Of a DNA stretch of 64,000 nucleotides, positions 44,933-53,550 are shown one piece after another (positions within the stretch are counted from its first letter, which is position 1; each line of letters starts with the position of its first letter). The translations under genes were made by a program, and so were the position numbers. The stretch is from positions 186,001 through 250,000 of the forward strand of contig JAGAOV010000017.1 in assembly GCA_017623515.1 (NCBI GenBank). Reading direction: 5' to 3'. Below the pieces are notes generated by a model. That model was not told the origin of the DNA. It saw only the letters and a list, made by a program, of their open reading frames with translations, and ran no database searches. Source of the DNA: Ruminococcus sp. Lineage in GTDB: Bacteria; Bacillota; Clostridia; Oscillospirales; Ruminococcaceae.

Positions 44933-46567
44933 TTACACTCTGAGATCAATGTTTCTGACAGTATCTCTGACTTTCAGAACGAATGAAGGTGATACCGACA
45001 GTTCATCAATTCCCATACGCAGGAATCTTTCTGTGAGAGCAGTATCCGCTGCAAGTTCGCCGCATATACCAATCCATGCGCCGTGTTTATGTGCGTTTTC
45101 CGCAGACATTTGAATAAGTCTGAGAATAGCTTCATGGTGAGTATCGCAGAAACGCTCAATATGTGGGTTCTGCCTGTCGCAGACAAGAGTGTATTGTGTA
45201 AGGTCGTTTGTTCCTACGCTGAAAAAGTCAACCATAGGTGCGAGCAGATCGCTTATAATTGCAGCCGCAGGAGTTTCTATCATGATTCCAAGCTCTGTCT
45301 CTTCCGAATATTCTATACCGTCTGCTTCAAGGTCTTTTTTTACCTTATCGCAAAGTGCAAATATTTCTTCAAGCTCTGATGTACTTGTTATCATAGGGAA
45401 CATTATGCCCAGTTTTCCGTAAACGGAGGCTCTGTATAATGCACGGAGCTGCACCTCAAATATCTCCGGTCTGTCAAGGCATAATCTGATTGCACGAAGT
45501 CCCAGTGCTGGATTATCTTCCTTGTTAAGATTGAAGTAATCACACTGTTTGTCTGCACCTATATCAAGAGTACGGATGATGACCTTCTTTCCAGCCATAC
45601 TTTCAAGAACTCTCTTGTATATTCTGAACTGTTCTTCTTCCGATGGATAATCACTGTTTTCAAGATAAATAAATTCACTTCTGAAAAGTCCTATACCGCC
45701 TGCGTCATTGAGAAGAACAGAACCAATATTATCAACGCTTCCGATATTGGCAAAGATGTTTATCTTTGTTCCGTCAAGGGTAACGTTTTCCTTGCCTTTA
45801 AGCTTCTGGAGAAGCTGTCTCTTTTCCAGTTCATCAGCACGTTTTTTCTCTGCTGCCGCAATGGTTTCTTTATCAGGATGAAGAATAAACTCTCCTGTAA
45901 AGCCGTTTACTACAGCTATATCGCCGTCTTTTACAGCTTCAAGGAATTTCTCGCCAAGACCTATTATAGCAGGGATGTTCATATTACGTGCAAGAATAGC
46001 AGTATGAGAATTGGATGATCCGTGGGCAGTTACAAATGCAAGAACCTTATCCTTATCAAGAGATACAGTTTCACTTGGTGCAAGATCATCTGCACATATT
46101 ATCATCATTTCATCGGAATGCTCTTTAGATGAACCGCTGCCTGTAAGACATGCAATTATCCTGTTTGAAATGTCACGTACATCAGCGGCTCTTGCCTGCA
46201 TGTAAGCGTCATCCATAGCTGAGAACATCTCTGCGAAATTGTCGGCAGTAATCGCAACCGCATATTCTGCATTCAAATTCTGACCGTTTATCATTTCTGC
46301 AATGGAATCGTTGTAATCCTCGTCCTCTATCATCATCATGTGAATCTCGAATATCTGTGCATTTGTCTCGCCTACTTCCACAAGAGCCTTTTCATATATT
46401 TCCTGAAGCTGTTCCATTGCCTGAGACTTTGCATTTTCAAGACGTTCCATTTCAGCCTTGGTATCCTCGATCTTCTCACGTTTAACCTGAATATCCTGAC
46501 GCTTGAAAACGGAAATTTTACCTGACGCTACAGCTCCATATACGCCTTTACCCTGAAATTTAATCAT
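44933..46567 (-). CDS. ptsI: PTS Enzyme I (phosphoenolpyruvate-protein phosphotransferase)
   Basis: Transfers phosphate from PEP to HPr. The 544-residue protein has the HPr-binding helical domain, the phosphorylated His in GSSNSHTAILAR, and the PEP-binding barrel with RTLDIGADK, GLRAIR, MFPMI and GTNDLTQYT. ATG 46567 is chosen because AAAGGCGG, at the end of ppa, sits 8 bases before it; the GTG three codons upstream overlaps that site. Confidence 0.96.
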   Translation of the reverse strand: MIKFQGKGVYGAVASGKISVFKRQDIQVKREKIEDTKAEMERLENAKSQAMEQLQEIYEKALVEVGETNAQIFEIHMMMIEDEDYNDSIAEMINGQNLNAEYAVAITADNFAEMFSAMDDAYMQARAADVRDISNRIIACLTGSGSSKEHSDEMMIICADDLAPSETVSLDKDKVLAFVTAHGSSNSHTAILARNMNIPAIIGLGEKFLEAVKDGDIAVVNGFTGEFILHPDKETIAAAEKKRADELEKRQLLQKLKGKENVTLDGTKINIFANIGSVDNIGSVLLNDAGGIGLFRSEFIYLENSDYPSEEEQFRIYKRVLESMAGKKVIIRTLDIGADKQCDYFNLNKEDNPALGLRAIRLCLDRPEIFEVQLRALYRASVYGKLGIMFPMITSTSELEEIFALCDKVKKDLEADGIEYSEETELGIMIETPAAAIISDLLAPMVDFFSVGTNDLTQYTLVCDRQNPHIERFCDTHHEAILRLIQMSAENAHKHGAWIGICGELAADTALTERFLRMGIDELSVSPSFVLKVRDTVRNIDLRV

Positions 46568-46568
46568 T

Positions 46569-47117
46569 TTATTCACCGCCTTTAATTTTCACAACAAATT
46601 TTTTTCTATAATTTTCTATAGCTTTTTCTATTACTGCAACTGCCTCGATTGCACCGCCTATTTCCTTTACGTCGGTTTTCTTGCTTTCAAGTTCCTTATA
46701 GACTGTAAAGAAATGCTTCAGCTCTTCAAAGATATGCTTTGGAAGTTCCTTTACATCCGTATATCCCATATAAGTCGGATCGCTGTAAGGAATTGCTATT
46801 ATCTTCTCATCGCCCATTCCTCCGTCCTCCATATACATAACCCCGATAGGATAGCTTCGCACGATTGTCATAGGCTGGATAGGCTGTGAGCAAAGAATCA
46901 GCACATCAAGAGGATCGTTGTCATCTCCGTAGGTGCGTGGAATGAAACCGTAATTCATAGGGTAATAGGTTGCCGTAAAAAGCACTCTGTCAAGAGAAAG
47001 AAGTCCGGTTTTCTTATCAAGCTCATACTTCATATTGCTGCCTTTTGATATTTCAACTACTGATACAAAATCAGTAGGGTAAACTCTGTCTTCATCAATG
47101 TCATGCCAGATGTTCAT
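46569..47117 (-). CDS. ppa: Inorganic pyrophosphatase (family I)
   Basis: Hydrolyses pyrophosphate to drive biosynthesis. The 182-residue protein has KYELDKKTGLLSLDRVL, YPMNYGFIPRTYGDDNDPLDVLIL and the metal-binding Asp cluster of soluble family I enzymes. It lies between ptsH and ptsI, an uncommon insertion in a pts operon. A CAGGCGG/CCGCCTG hairpin lies in its short upstream gap. Confidence 0.95.
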   Translation of the reverse strand: MNIWHDIDEDRVYPTDFVSVVEISKGSNMKYELDKKTGLLSLDRVLFTATYYPMNYGFIPRTYGDDNDPLDVLILCSQPIQPMTIVRSYPIGVMYMEDGGMGDEKIIAIPYSDPTYMGYTDVKELPKHIFEELKHFFTVYKELESKKTDVKEIGGAIEAVAVIEKAIENYRKKFVVKIKGGE

Positions 47118-47175
47118 AGAATTACCTCCTGTGATTCAGGCGGCATTTTCACAACACCGCCTGTCACTCACGTCA

Positions 47176-47433
47176 TTAAAGATTTGCGTTCAGAAAATCC
47201 TTGACAGCTGCTTCAGCGGCATCTTCATTACCGCCGTTTATGGTAATGGTAACAGTGTCGCCGCACTTTACGCCAAGTCCCATAACAGCCATAAGCTTAG
47301 CCGCACCTACAGTCTTTTCACCCTTGGTAATGGTGATTTCGCTGTCAAGAGCCTTTACTGTCTTTGCGAGCATACCAGCCGGTCTTGCGTGGATTCCCAG
47401 TTCGTCTTTAATTGTGTACTCAAATGTTTTCAT
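47176..47433 (-). CDS. ptsH: PTS phosphocarrier protein HPr, lacking Ser46
   Basis: Carries phosphate from Enzyme I to EIIA. The 85-residue protein has the active His15 in GIHARPAGM. At the site of regulatory Ser46 (KSIMGVMSLG in B. subtilis) it reads KTVGAAKLMAVMGLG, with Lys46. This HPr therefore should not be a substrate of HPr kinase. ATG 47433 is preferred because AAAGGATG precedes it. Confidence 0.95.
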   Translation of the reverse strand: MKTFEYTIKDELGIHARPAGMLAKTVKALDSEITITKGEKTVGAAKLMAVMGLGVKCGDTVTITINGGNEDAAEAAVKDFLNANL

Positions 47434-47465
47434 AATGATACATCCTTTCATTAAATTATATTTTT

Positions 47466-47494
47466 ATTATACTATAAATTTCACTTGGTTTCAA
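47466..47494 (-). promoter_or_regulatory. Internal promoter for ptsH-ppa-ptsI
   Basis: On the minus strand TTGAAA (47489-47494, inside the end of malQ) and TATAAT (47466-47471) are separated by 17 bp. It allows expression of the general PTS genes without the sugar-specific part. Confidence 0.72.
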
Positions 47495-48998
47495 GAGCAT
47501 TTGCTCTTTCGTTTATTCTTCCGAAGTTCTCAGTCATATGGAATATCAGGCTGCAAAGCGTCTCATTCAGTTGCTCTGTTTTAACACGCCATTTCCAGTT
47601 GATGCCCACAACGCCCGGAGTATTCATACGGCTGCTGTCATCAAGCCCAAGCCAGTCCTGCATTGGAACTATACATACATTTGCACGGCTGCGCATTATA
47701 AGTGCGATAAAGGGGAGATACAGTTTTTCATCAGGAGTATATTCATCGCAAAGATATTTCCTTGCCATTGCTCTTTCCTCGTCTGTGATAGTCTCAAACC
47801 ATGAGGTTATAGTCTGGTTGTCGTGAGTACCTGTATAGGCTACGCAGTTTTCGCTGTAGTTATGGGGAAGATAATCACCTCTGCTGCCTGTATCTCTTGA
47901 ATCAAAGCCAAACTCCAGAACCTTCATATTAGGGAATCCGCTGTCATGTACAAGCTGCTTTACCGTATCGGTTACAAAGCCAAGATCCTCTGCAATGACA
48001 TTCTTTTTGCCGAGGGCTTTTTCAACTGCGCTGAACAGCTCCATTCCAACGCCTTTTTCCCAGTGACCGCCTGCGGCTGTCTTATCACCATAGGGAATTG
48101 AATAGTATTCGTCAAAGCCTCTGAAGTGGTCTATTCTTACAACATCATAAAGCTTAAAGCAGTGTGCCAGACGCTTTATCCACCATTCAAAGCCTGTTTT
48201 CTTATGATATTCCCAGTCATAGAGAGGATTTCCCCACAGTTGACCGTCTGCTGAAAAACCATCTGGCGGACAGCCTGCAACAGCTTTTGGCATATATTCT
48301 TTGTCAAGCTGGAAAAGTTCGGGATTTGCCCATACATCTGCGCTGTCAAATGAAGCGTATATCGGAATATCACCGATTATTTCAATATCGTTTTCCTCGG
48401 CGTATTTTTTAAGTCTGCTCCACTGACGGAAGAAATGGTATTGCAGAAATTTGTAGAAGCCTGTTTTCACGGAAAGCTTTTCGCTGTATTCCTTTAATGT
48501 TTGGGGCTGTCTTTTGCGGATGTCCTCATCCCACTCATTCCATGACTTGCCGCCGAACTCATCCTTAACCGCCATGAACAGTGCATAGTCCTCAAGCCAT
48601 TCTGATTCCTCGCAGAACTTGCGGAATTCAGGAGAGTCTTCAATATGACTGCTCTTATACGCTTTCATAAGAAGAGGATACCTTTTATTATAGAGTGTAC
48701 TGTAGTCTATGCTGTCCTTGTCACTGCATTCACACTCTTTGCAATCCTTTTCGGTAAGAATACCCATCTTAACAAATTCATCAAGATCAATGAAGTAAGG
48801 GTTGCCGGCAAATGCTGAAAATGACTGATAGGGAGAATCTCCGTAGCCTGTAGGGCCAAGTGGAAGTATCTGCCAGAAGGTCTGACCGGACGCTTTCAGA
48901 AAATCAATAAACCTGTATGCCTCCTCTGAAAAACAGCCTATACCGTATTTTGACGGCAGGCTTGATACAGAAAGAAGTATTCCTGCGCTTCGTTTCAT
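47481..48998 (-). CDS. malQ: 4-alpha-glucanotransferase (amylomaltase)
   Basis: Disproportionates maltodextrins, releasing glucose. The 505-residue GH77 protein has RSAGILLSVSSLPSKYGIG, LPLGPTGYGDSPYQSFSAFAGN, the nucleophile region VRIDHFRGF and the acid region VIAEDLGFV, plus YTGTHDNQT. Its GAGGT site overlaps the stop of the preceding gene. Placement with a glucose/maltose-type PTS implies use of maltose or starch fragments. Confidence 0.96.
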   Translation of the reverse strand: MKRSAGILLSVSSLPSKYGIGCFSEEAYRFIDFLKASGQTFWQILPLGPTGYGDSPYQSFSAFAGNPYFIDLDEFVKMGILTEKDCKECECSDKDSIDYSTLYNKRYPLLMKAYKSSHIEDSPEFRKFCEESEWLEDYALFMAVKDEFGGKSWNEWDEDIRKRQPQTLKEYSEKLSVKTGFYKFLQYHFFRQWSRLKKYAEENDIEIIGDIPIYASFDSADVWANPELFQLDKEYMPKAVAGCPPDGFSADGQLWGNPLYDWEYHKKTGFEWWIKRLAHCFKLYDVVRIDHFRGFDEYYSIPYGDKTAAGGHWEKGVGMELFSAVEKALGKKNVIAEDLGFVTDTVKQLVHDSGFPNMKVLEFGFDSRDTGSRGDYLPHNYSENCVAYTGTHDNQTITSWFETITDEERAMARKYLCDEYTPDEKLYLPFIALIMRSRANVCIVPMQDWLGLDDSSRMNTPGVVGINWKWRVKTEQLNETLCSLIFHMTENFGRINERANALETK

Positions 48999-49002
48999 AT
49001 TA

Positions 49003-49833
49003 TTACCTCGTTTCGATCATTACGCCGTAGTGGTCTGATACAACTGGATAGTTTATCCGGTTAAATAAAACCTCCGAGCTTTTTACATCTGTCTTTTCAC
49101 TGCACCATATATGGTCAATTCTCATTCCAGTGCCGCTGCAAACCTTATCACGCCATCCGTCTATTACATGTCCCACTGTAATTCCGGAATCCTTTTGCTC
49201 TGCAAGCATAAAGCTATCCTGCCAGCAGTCACGGACTATCATATCATAGCCCTCGTCACGAACCTCAGCAGGACTGTTGAAATCGCCCATAAGCCATACC
49301 TTTCTGTGACAGAGCATATGTTTTGAGGTTCTTTCCCACTGTTTCTTAAAGGGTTCATCGGGATCGTTCCACCAGCCGAAGTGTACGCTGTAGAACCATT
49401 CATCTGGTCTTTCCTTTGTGCATACGCCCAGAAGCTTTCTGGTTTTCCAGTTGTAATAGTCGTTTATGCCGCTTACGAGAGGAGCTTTCACATCAGCAAT
49501 AGGACTGAGACTCATTACAGCTAAGCCTTCATCATATTTGTCATATCCAAGCTTCAGCGGCAGCCATGTCCAGCTGTAGCATATACCCTTTTCTGCGAGA
49601 ATGCGCACTAAGCGGTAAACATGATTATCCCTGCGGATAACTGTGTTTTTGTCTGCCGGAAAATATCCATTCAGATCGCACTCAGGGACAGCGTCCTCGG
49701 ACGCTGTCTGGTTTACCTCCTGAAGTGCTATTATATCAGGTCTTTCCTTTGAAACCGCTTCTGCAAAATCCTGAAGCTTCTGTTCGTAATTTTCTTCTGC
49801 AAGACTGTGTGTGTTTAGTGTAAGCAGTTTCAT
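49003..49833 (-). CDS. Endonuclease/exonuclease/phosphatase (EEP) family protein
   Basis: This 276-residue protein has the EEP fold motifs: LTLNTHS, IIALQEVNQ (metal Glu), WLMGDFNSP and the final SDHYGVMIE (Asp-His). No signal peptide is present. The natural substrate is unknown; the position between the PTS permease and malQ suggests a sugar-phosphate or related small-molecule phosphatase, but this is inference. AAGGAGA precedes the start. Confidence 0.87.
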   Translation of the reverse strand: MKLLTLNTHSLAEENYEQKLQDFAEAVSKERPDIIALQEVNQTASEDAVPECDLNGYFPADKNTVIRRDNHVYRLVRILAEKGICYSWTWLPLKLGYDKYDEGLAVMSLSPIADVKAPLVSGINDYYNWKTRKLLGVCTKERPDEWFYSVHFGWWNDPDEPFKKQWERTSKHMLCHRKVWLMGDFNSPAEVRDEGYDMIVRDCWQDSFMLAEQKDSGITVGHVIDGWRDKVCSGTGMRIDHIWCSEKTDVKSSEVLFNRINYPVVSDHYGVMIETR

Positions 49834-49843
49834 ATCGTTCTCC

Positions 49844-52018
49844 TTAAAGAATGTCGTTAATATCTGATTTCAGTACATCTGCCTTTGGCCCGTAAATTGC
49901 CTGTATGCCCTTTTCCTTCTTTACAAGTCCAAGTGCGCCCTCTGCCTTCCATGCGTCAGCATCCGCTACAAGGTCTGGATTCTTGACTGTAACTCTCAGT
50001 CTTGTCATACATGCGTCAACCAGCTCGATGTTGTCACGTCCGCCGAGAAGTGCAATGATTCTCTCCGGCTGACCATCGCCGCCTGCGGACTTCTTTCCGG
50101 ATGATGTTTCATCATCGCCTGTATCTACTGTGTAGTTTCCAAGTCTGCCGGGTGTTGCAAACTTGAATTTGCCTATCATGAAGTATGCGATAAGATAGCC
50201 TACTGCAAAGAATACAACTACCGCAATCACAAAGTTGATTATATCTCCTGTAAGACCTGCCTTGACTGACATGGGAACTCGTGTAAGAAATTCGATATTG
50301 CCGAAGGAGTGAAGTCTCAGGTTGAAGATACCTGCCAGTGCGAATGCACATCCCTGAAGCACGGCATACACAATATACAGCGGAAGCGCACAGAACATGA
50401 ACATGAATTCAAGCGGTTCGGTTACGCCAGTCAGGAAAACCGCAAGAGATGTTGAGATGAACATTGAACGATACTTCTTTCTCTTGTCCTTGTCAACTCT
50501 GCGGTACATTGCAAAGCCAATGCCCAGAAGCAGACCTGTTGCACCGATCATCTGTCCTACCTTGAAACGTGCAGGTGTAACAGTTGCAAGGAGATTTTCA
50601 TAGCCAGCCATATCGCCTGCGTCCTTGAGACCGATGAGGTCTGTTACCCATGCAAGCCACAGGGGATCCTGTCCGAATACTTCAGAACCTGCATTGATGC
50701 CTGTGAGGATCTCATATGTGCCGCCGAATGAAGTATAGTTCATAGGAATGGTAAGCATGTGGTGGAGACCAAAGGGCAGCAGAAGTCTTTCGAGTGTGCC
50801 GTATACGAAAGGTGCAAGAACCGGTGCTGTATCAGCGGAGTTTGCGATCCAGATACCGAAAGCGTTAATACCGGACTGTACTAAAGGCCATACCACTGAA
50901 AGGATCAGGGAGATTACTACTGACCATACGATTACCATAAGCGGTACGAAACGCTTGCCGTTGAAGAACGAAAGAGCGTCGGGAAGCTTTCGGAAATTAT
51001 AGAATTTATTGTATACCGTTCCGCCCACAAAGCCGGCTATAATACCAATGAATACGCCCATATTAAGTGCAGGTGCACCGAGAATTGATGTGAAGTAATT
51101 CTCTACGAGCATTTCCTGTCCGAAGAGCGAATATACGACTGCATTTGGATCACTTAGCATATCACTTGTTACGCCGAAGATTACGCCTGTAATATTATTT
51201 ATAAGTATGAATGCTATGACCGCAGCAAATGCACCGCCTGCCTTTTCCTTTGCCCATGAGCCGCCGATAGCAGCAGCAAAGAGGATGTGAAGATTGCTGA
51301 TAACAGCCCAGCCTATGTTTTCCATAACGCTGCCGATAGTTACAACTGCGGAAATATCTGCACCAGCCATTGCTATAAGCTTGCCAAGGCTGATCATAAG
51401 ACCTGCGGCAGGCATTACAGCAATAACTGTCATGAGAACCTTGCCAAGCTTCTGAAGGAAGTCAAAGCCGGAGCCTCTTTTCTTCTTTTCCATAGCTTCG
51501 CCTTTAAGCTCTTCATGAATCTCAGCAGGTATTTCCTCAGCCGCTGTGTCTCTCAGTGTAATAAGTCCGTCGCCTGCCTTGACCTTTCCTGATGTCACGT
51601 CCATCTGAAGATCATCTGCACCGTCACATATAAGCACAGGTGTTATAAGATTGATTCCATGCTTCTGGAGAAGTGCGGTATCCACTTCTGCAATAAGCTG
51701 TCCTCTCTTTACCTTGTCGCCCTCCTGTACATGGGAAACAAAGCCTTCGCCTTTCAGTGCTACGGTTTCCAGTCCGAAGTGAACCAGAATTTCCAGTCCA
51801 TCCTCTGATGAAAAACCGTAGGCATGTTTTGTTTCAGCTACAGATGAGATCTCGCCGTCTACCGGACTGTAGATCTTTCCGTCTGACGGAAGTACCGCAC
51901 ATCCATCGCCGAGAACCTTTTCAGAAAATACCGGATCCGGTACTTCGCTAAGCGGAATTACCTTTCCGCTGAGTGGTGACGCTATATCGGTCACTCTCTT
52001 GTTTGCATTTGTCTGCAT
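49844..52018 (-). CDS. PTS transporter IIA-IIC-IIB, glucose/maltose family
   Basis: Imports and phosphorylates a glucoside sugar. The 724-residue protein starts with a IIA-Glc domain (about 10-165; phospho-His80 in EILVHFGLETV with partner His65). A multi-helix IIC channel (about 195-615) and a C-terminal IIB domain (about 650-724; phospho-Cys670 in VDACMTRLRV) follow. Most relatives run C-B-A or B-C-A; the A-C-B order is uncommon. malQ and a LacI regulator alongside favour maltose or glucose. AAGGAGG precedes ATG. Confidence 0.93.
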   Translation of the reverse strand: MQTNANKRVTDIASPLSGKVIPLSEVPDPVFSEKVLGDGCAVLPSDGKIYSPVDGEISSVAETKHAYGFSSEDGLEILVHFGLETVALKGEGFVSHVQEGDKVKRGQLIAEVDTALLQKHGINLITPVLICDGADDLQMDVTSGKVKAGDGLITLRDTAAEEIPAEIHEELKGEAMEKKKRGSGFDFLQKLGKVLMTVIAVMPAAGLMISLGKLIAMAGADISAVVTIGSVMENIGWAVISNLHILFAAAIGGSWAKEKAGGAFAAVIAFILINNITGVIFGVTSDMLSDPNAVVYSLFGQEMLVENYFTSILGAPALNMGVFIGIIAGFVGGTVYNKFYNFRKLPDALSFFNGKRFVPLMVIVWSVVISLILSVVWPLVQSGINAFGIWIANSADTAPVLAPFVYGTLERLLLPFGLHHMLTIPMNYTSFGGTYEILTGINAGSEVFGQDPLWLAWVTDLIGLKDAGDMAGYENLLATVTPARFKVGQMIGATGLLLGIGFAMYRRVDKDKRKKYRSMFISTSLAVFLTGVTEPLEFMFMFCALPLYIVYAVLQGCAFALAGIFNLRLHSFGNIEFLTRVPMSVKAGLTGDIINFVIAVVVFFAVGYLIAYFMIGKFKFATPGRLGNYTVDTGDDETSSGKKSAGGDGQPERIIALLGGRDNIELVDACMTRLRVTVKNPDLVADADAWKAEGALGLVKKEKGIQAIYGPKADVLKSDINDIL

Positions 52019-52064
52019 AACAATTCCTCCTTTTTATAATTTGCACGATTGCTTTCGTTCGCTC

Positions 52065-52122
52065 TGCAATCGTTGCATTTATCTTATGCAATTATTGTAT
52101 CATGGTTGCACAGAAATTGCAA
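52065..52122 (-). promoter_or_regulatory. PTS operon promoter with LacI-type operators
   Basis: On the minus strand TTGCAA (52117-52122) and TACAAT (52094-52099) are separated by 17 bp. Two 13-bp palindromes of equal layout flank the start of transcription: TGCAATTATTGTA (52087-52099, covering the -10) and a perfect TGCAATCGTTGCA (52065-52077, downstream). TTGCA half-sites recur across the whole intergenic region. These positions suit repression by the divergent LacI protein. Confidence 0.75.
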
Positions 52123-52278
52123 GCCTTTTTCAGAAAAAATTCGTTTGGTTGCATTATTTCAGCGATTAGCATAAACTAGCACATGTATTTTTGTGCATTT
52201 TCAACATAACGGAGCTTTGTTTCAAGAACATCTATGCAATTTCGCTGCACAAAACACCCCATTTTTTCTGCAATGCCA

Positions 52279-52307
52279 TTGACATGCGTTGCAGAAAGAG
52301 GTATAAT
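52279..52307 (+). promoter_or_regulatory. Promoter of LacI-family regulator
   Basis: TTGACA (52279-52284) and TATAAT (52302-52307) are separated by 17 bp. A TTGCAG half-site lies in the spacer and a CTGCAA just upstream, suggesting autoregulation. Confidence 0.82.
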
Positions 52308-52385
52308 ATTATTATGCACCATGAAAATCTCTTTATCCGCAGCACAGGTTTTCATGCAACATCAGGAAAGGCGGTAAACCTATTT

Positions 52386-53399
52386 ATGTCAGTAACACTC
52401 AAAGACGTTGCAGCTCTCGCAGGAGTATCTCCGTCTACTGCATCGAGAGCATGTAAAGATAATCCATCTATCAGCCGTGAAACAAAGGAAAAAGTACGAA
52501 AGGCAATGGAAGAACTTGGATACGAACCAAACTTTCAGACAAACGGCAATTCAGATAATAAAACTATAGGAATCATTCTTCCGCCGTCGCCGAAGGAATC
52601 CTTTGAGAATGCTTTTCATCTGGAAGTCATCAGAGGCGTCAGTCAGTTCTGTAATAGTCATAATTATATGAATACTATAATCACAGGGCAGGATGATGAC
52701 GAAATACTCAATGCCATAAGCACTCTTGTAAAAAGCAGCAAGGTTGACGGCTTTATAGTGACCTACTCGAAGCAGGATGATCCGGTTATCGACTACTTAT
52801 ATAATGAGGGCTTGCTTTATGTGGTTATCGGGAAAGCATACCGGTTTGCAAATCAAACTGTATATATAGATAACGACAATGTTCTCGCTGCACAGGAGGC
52901 TACAGAATATCTTATAGGTCTCGGTCACACAAATATTGCATACCTCGGAAGTGACAGCAACCTTATGTTCTCTGCTGACAGGCGATCCGGTTATCAGATA
53001 GCACTTCTCAATCACGGTCTGACTGTTGATCCCGATAATATCGTGGAGCTTCCGTTTATTCCGGAAAAAAATGCCGCTGCCGTTCATACTCTTCTGAGCC
53101 GTGAGAACCGTCCCTCTGCAATAATCGTAAGCGATGATATTTTTGCCGTAGCACTTGAAAGAGTATGTATCGAAACAGGCATTTCAATACCGGAAGATCT
53201 CTCCATTATTTCATTCAATAACTCCCTTTTCGCAAGGCTTACCTCGCCGCAGCTTACCTCAATCGATATAAACTCCGTTCAGCTTGGCTTCGAGGCTGCG
53301 TCACAGGTCATTAACCACATCGAAAACCCCAACCTCCTTGCAACAAAAATAATCGTTCCCCACAGGCTTATCGAACGGAGAAGCTGTAGGAGGGTGTGA
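52386..53399 (+). CDS. LacI-family transcriptional regulator
   Basis: Sugar-responsive repressor. The 337-residue protein begins with the LacI helix-turn-helix VTLKDVAALAGVSPSTASRA and hinge, followed by a periplasmic-binding-like effector domain. Its best match by order is MalR-like (LGHTNIAYLG, DDIFAVALER, SIISFNNS). ATG 52386 is chosen because the HTH follows immediately and the promoter lies 80 bp upstream; the longer frame is not transcribed in full. It is divergent from the PTS operon, its likely target. Confidence 0.93.
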   Translation: MSVTLKDVAALAGVSPSTASRACKDNPSISRETKEKVRKAMEELGYEPNFQTNGNSDNKTIGIILPPSPKESFENAFHLEVIRGVSQFCNSHNYMNTIITGQDDDEILNAISTLVKSSKVDGFIVTYSKQDDPVIDYLYNEGLLYVVIGKAYRFANQTVYIDNDNVLAAQEATEYLIGLGHTNIAYLGSDSNLMFSADRRSGYQIALLNHGLTVDPDNIVELPFIPEKNAAAVHTLLSRENRPSAIIVSDDIFAVALERVCIETGISIPEDLSIISFNNSLFARLTSPQLTSIDINSVQLGFEAASQVINHIENPNLLATKIIVPHRLIERRSCRRV

Positions 53400-53550
53400 A
53401 GATTATACAAGTTACAAAACATTCACGCAATATCCACACAAACAATATGTGCGGGTGTTATAATTTCGGTAGACAGTTGTCAGAAAAATATGGTTATTTT
53501 CCTGATGCTGGAAATAATAATACTTACAATAAAAGCGGAGGATGATTATC

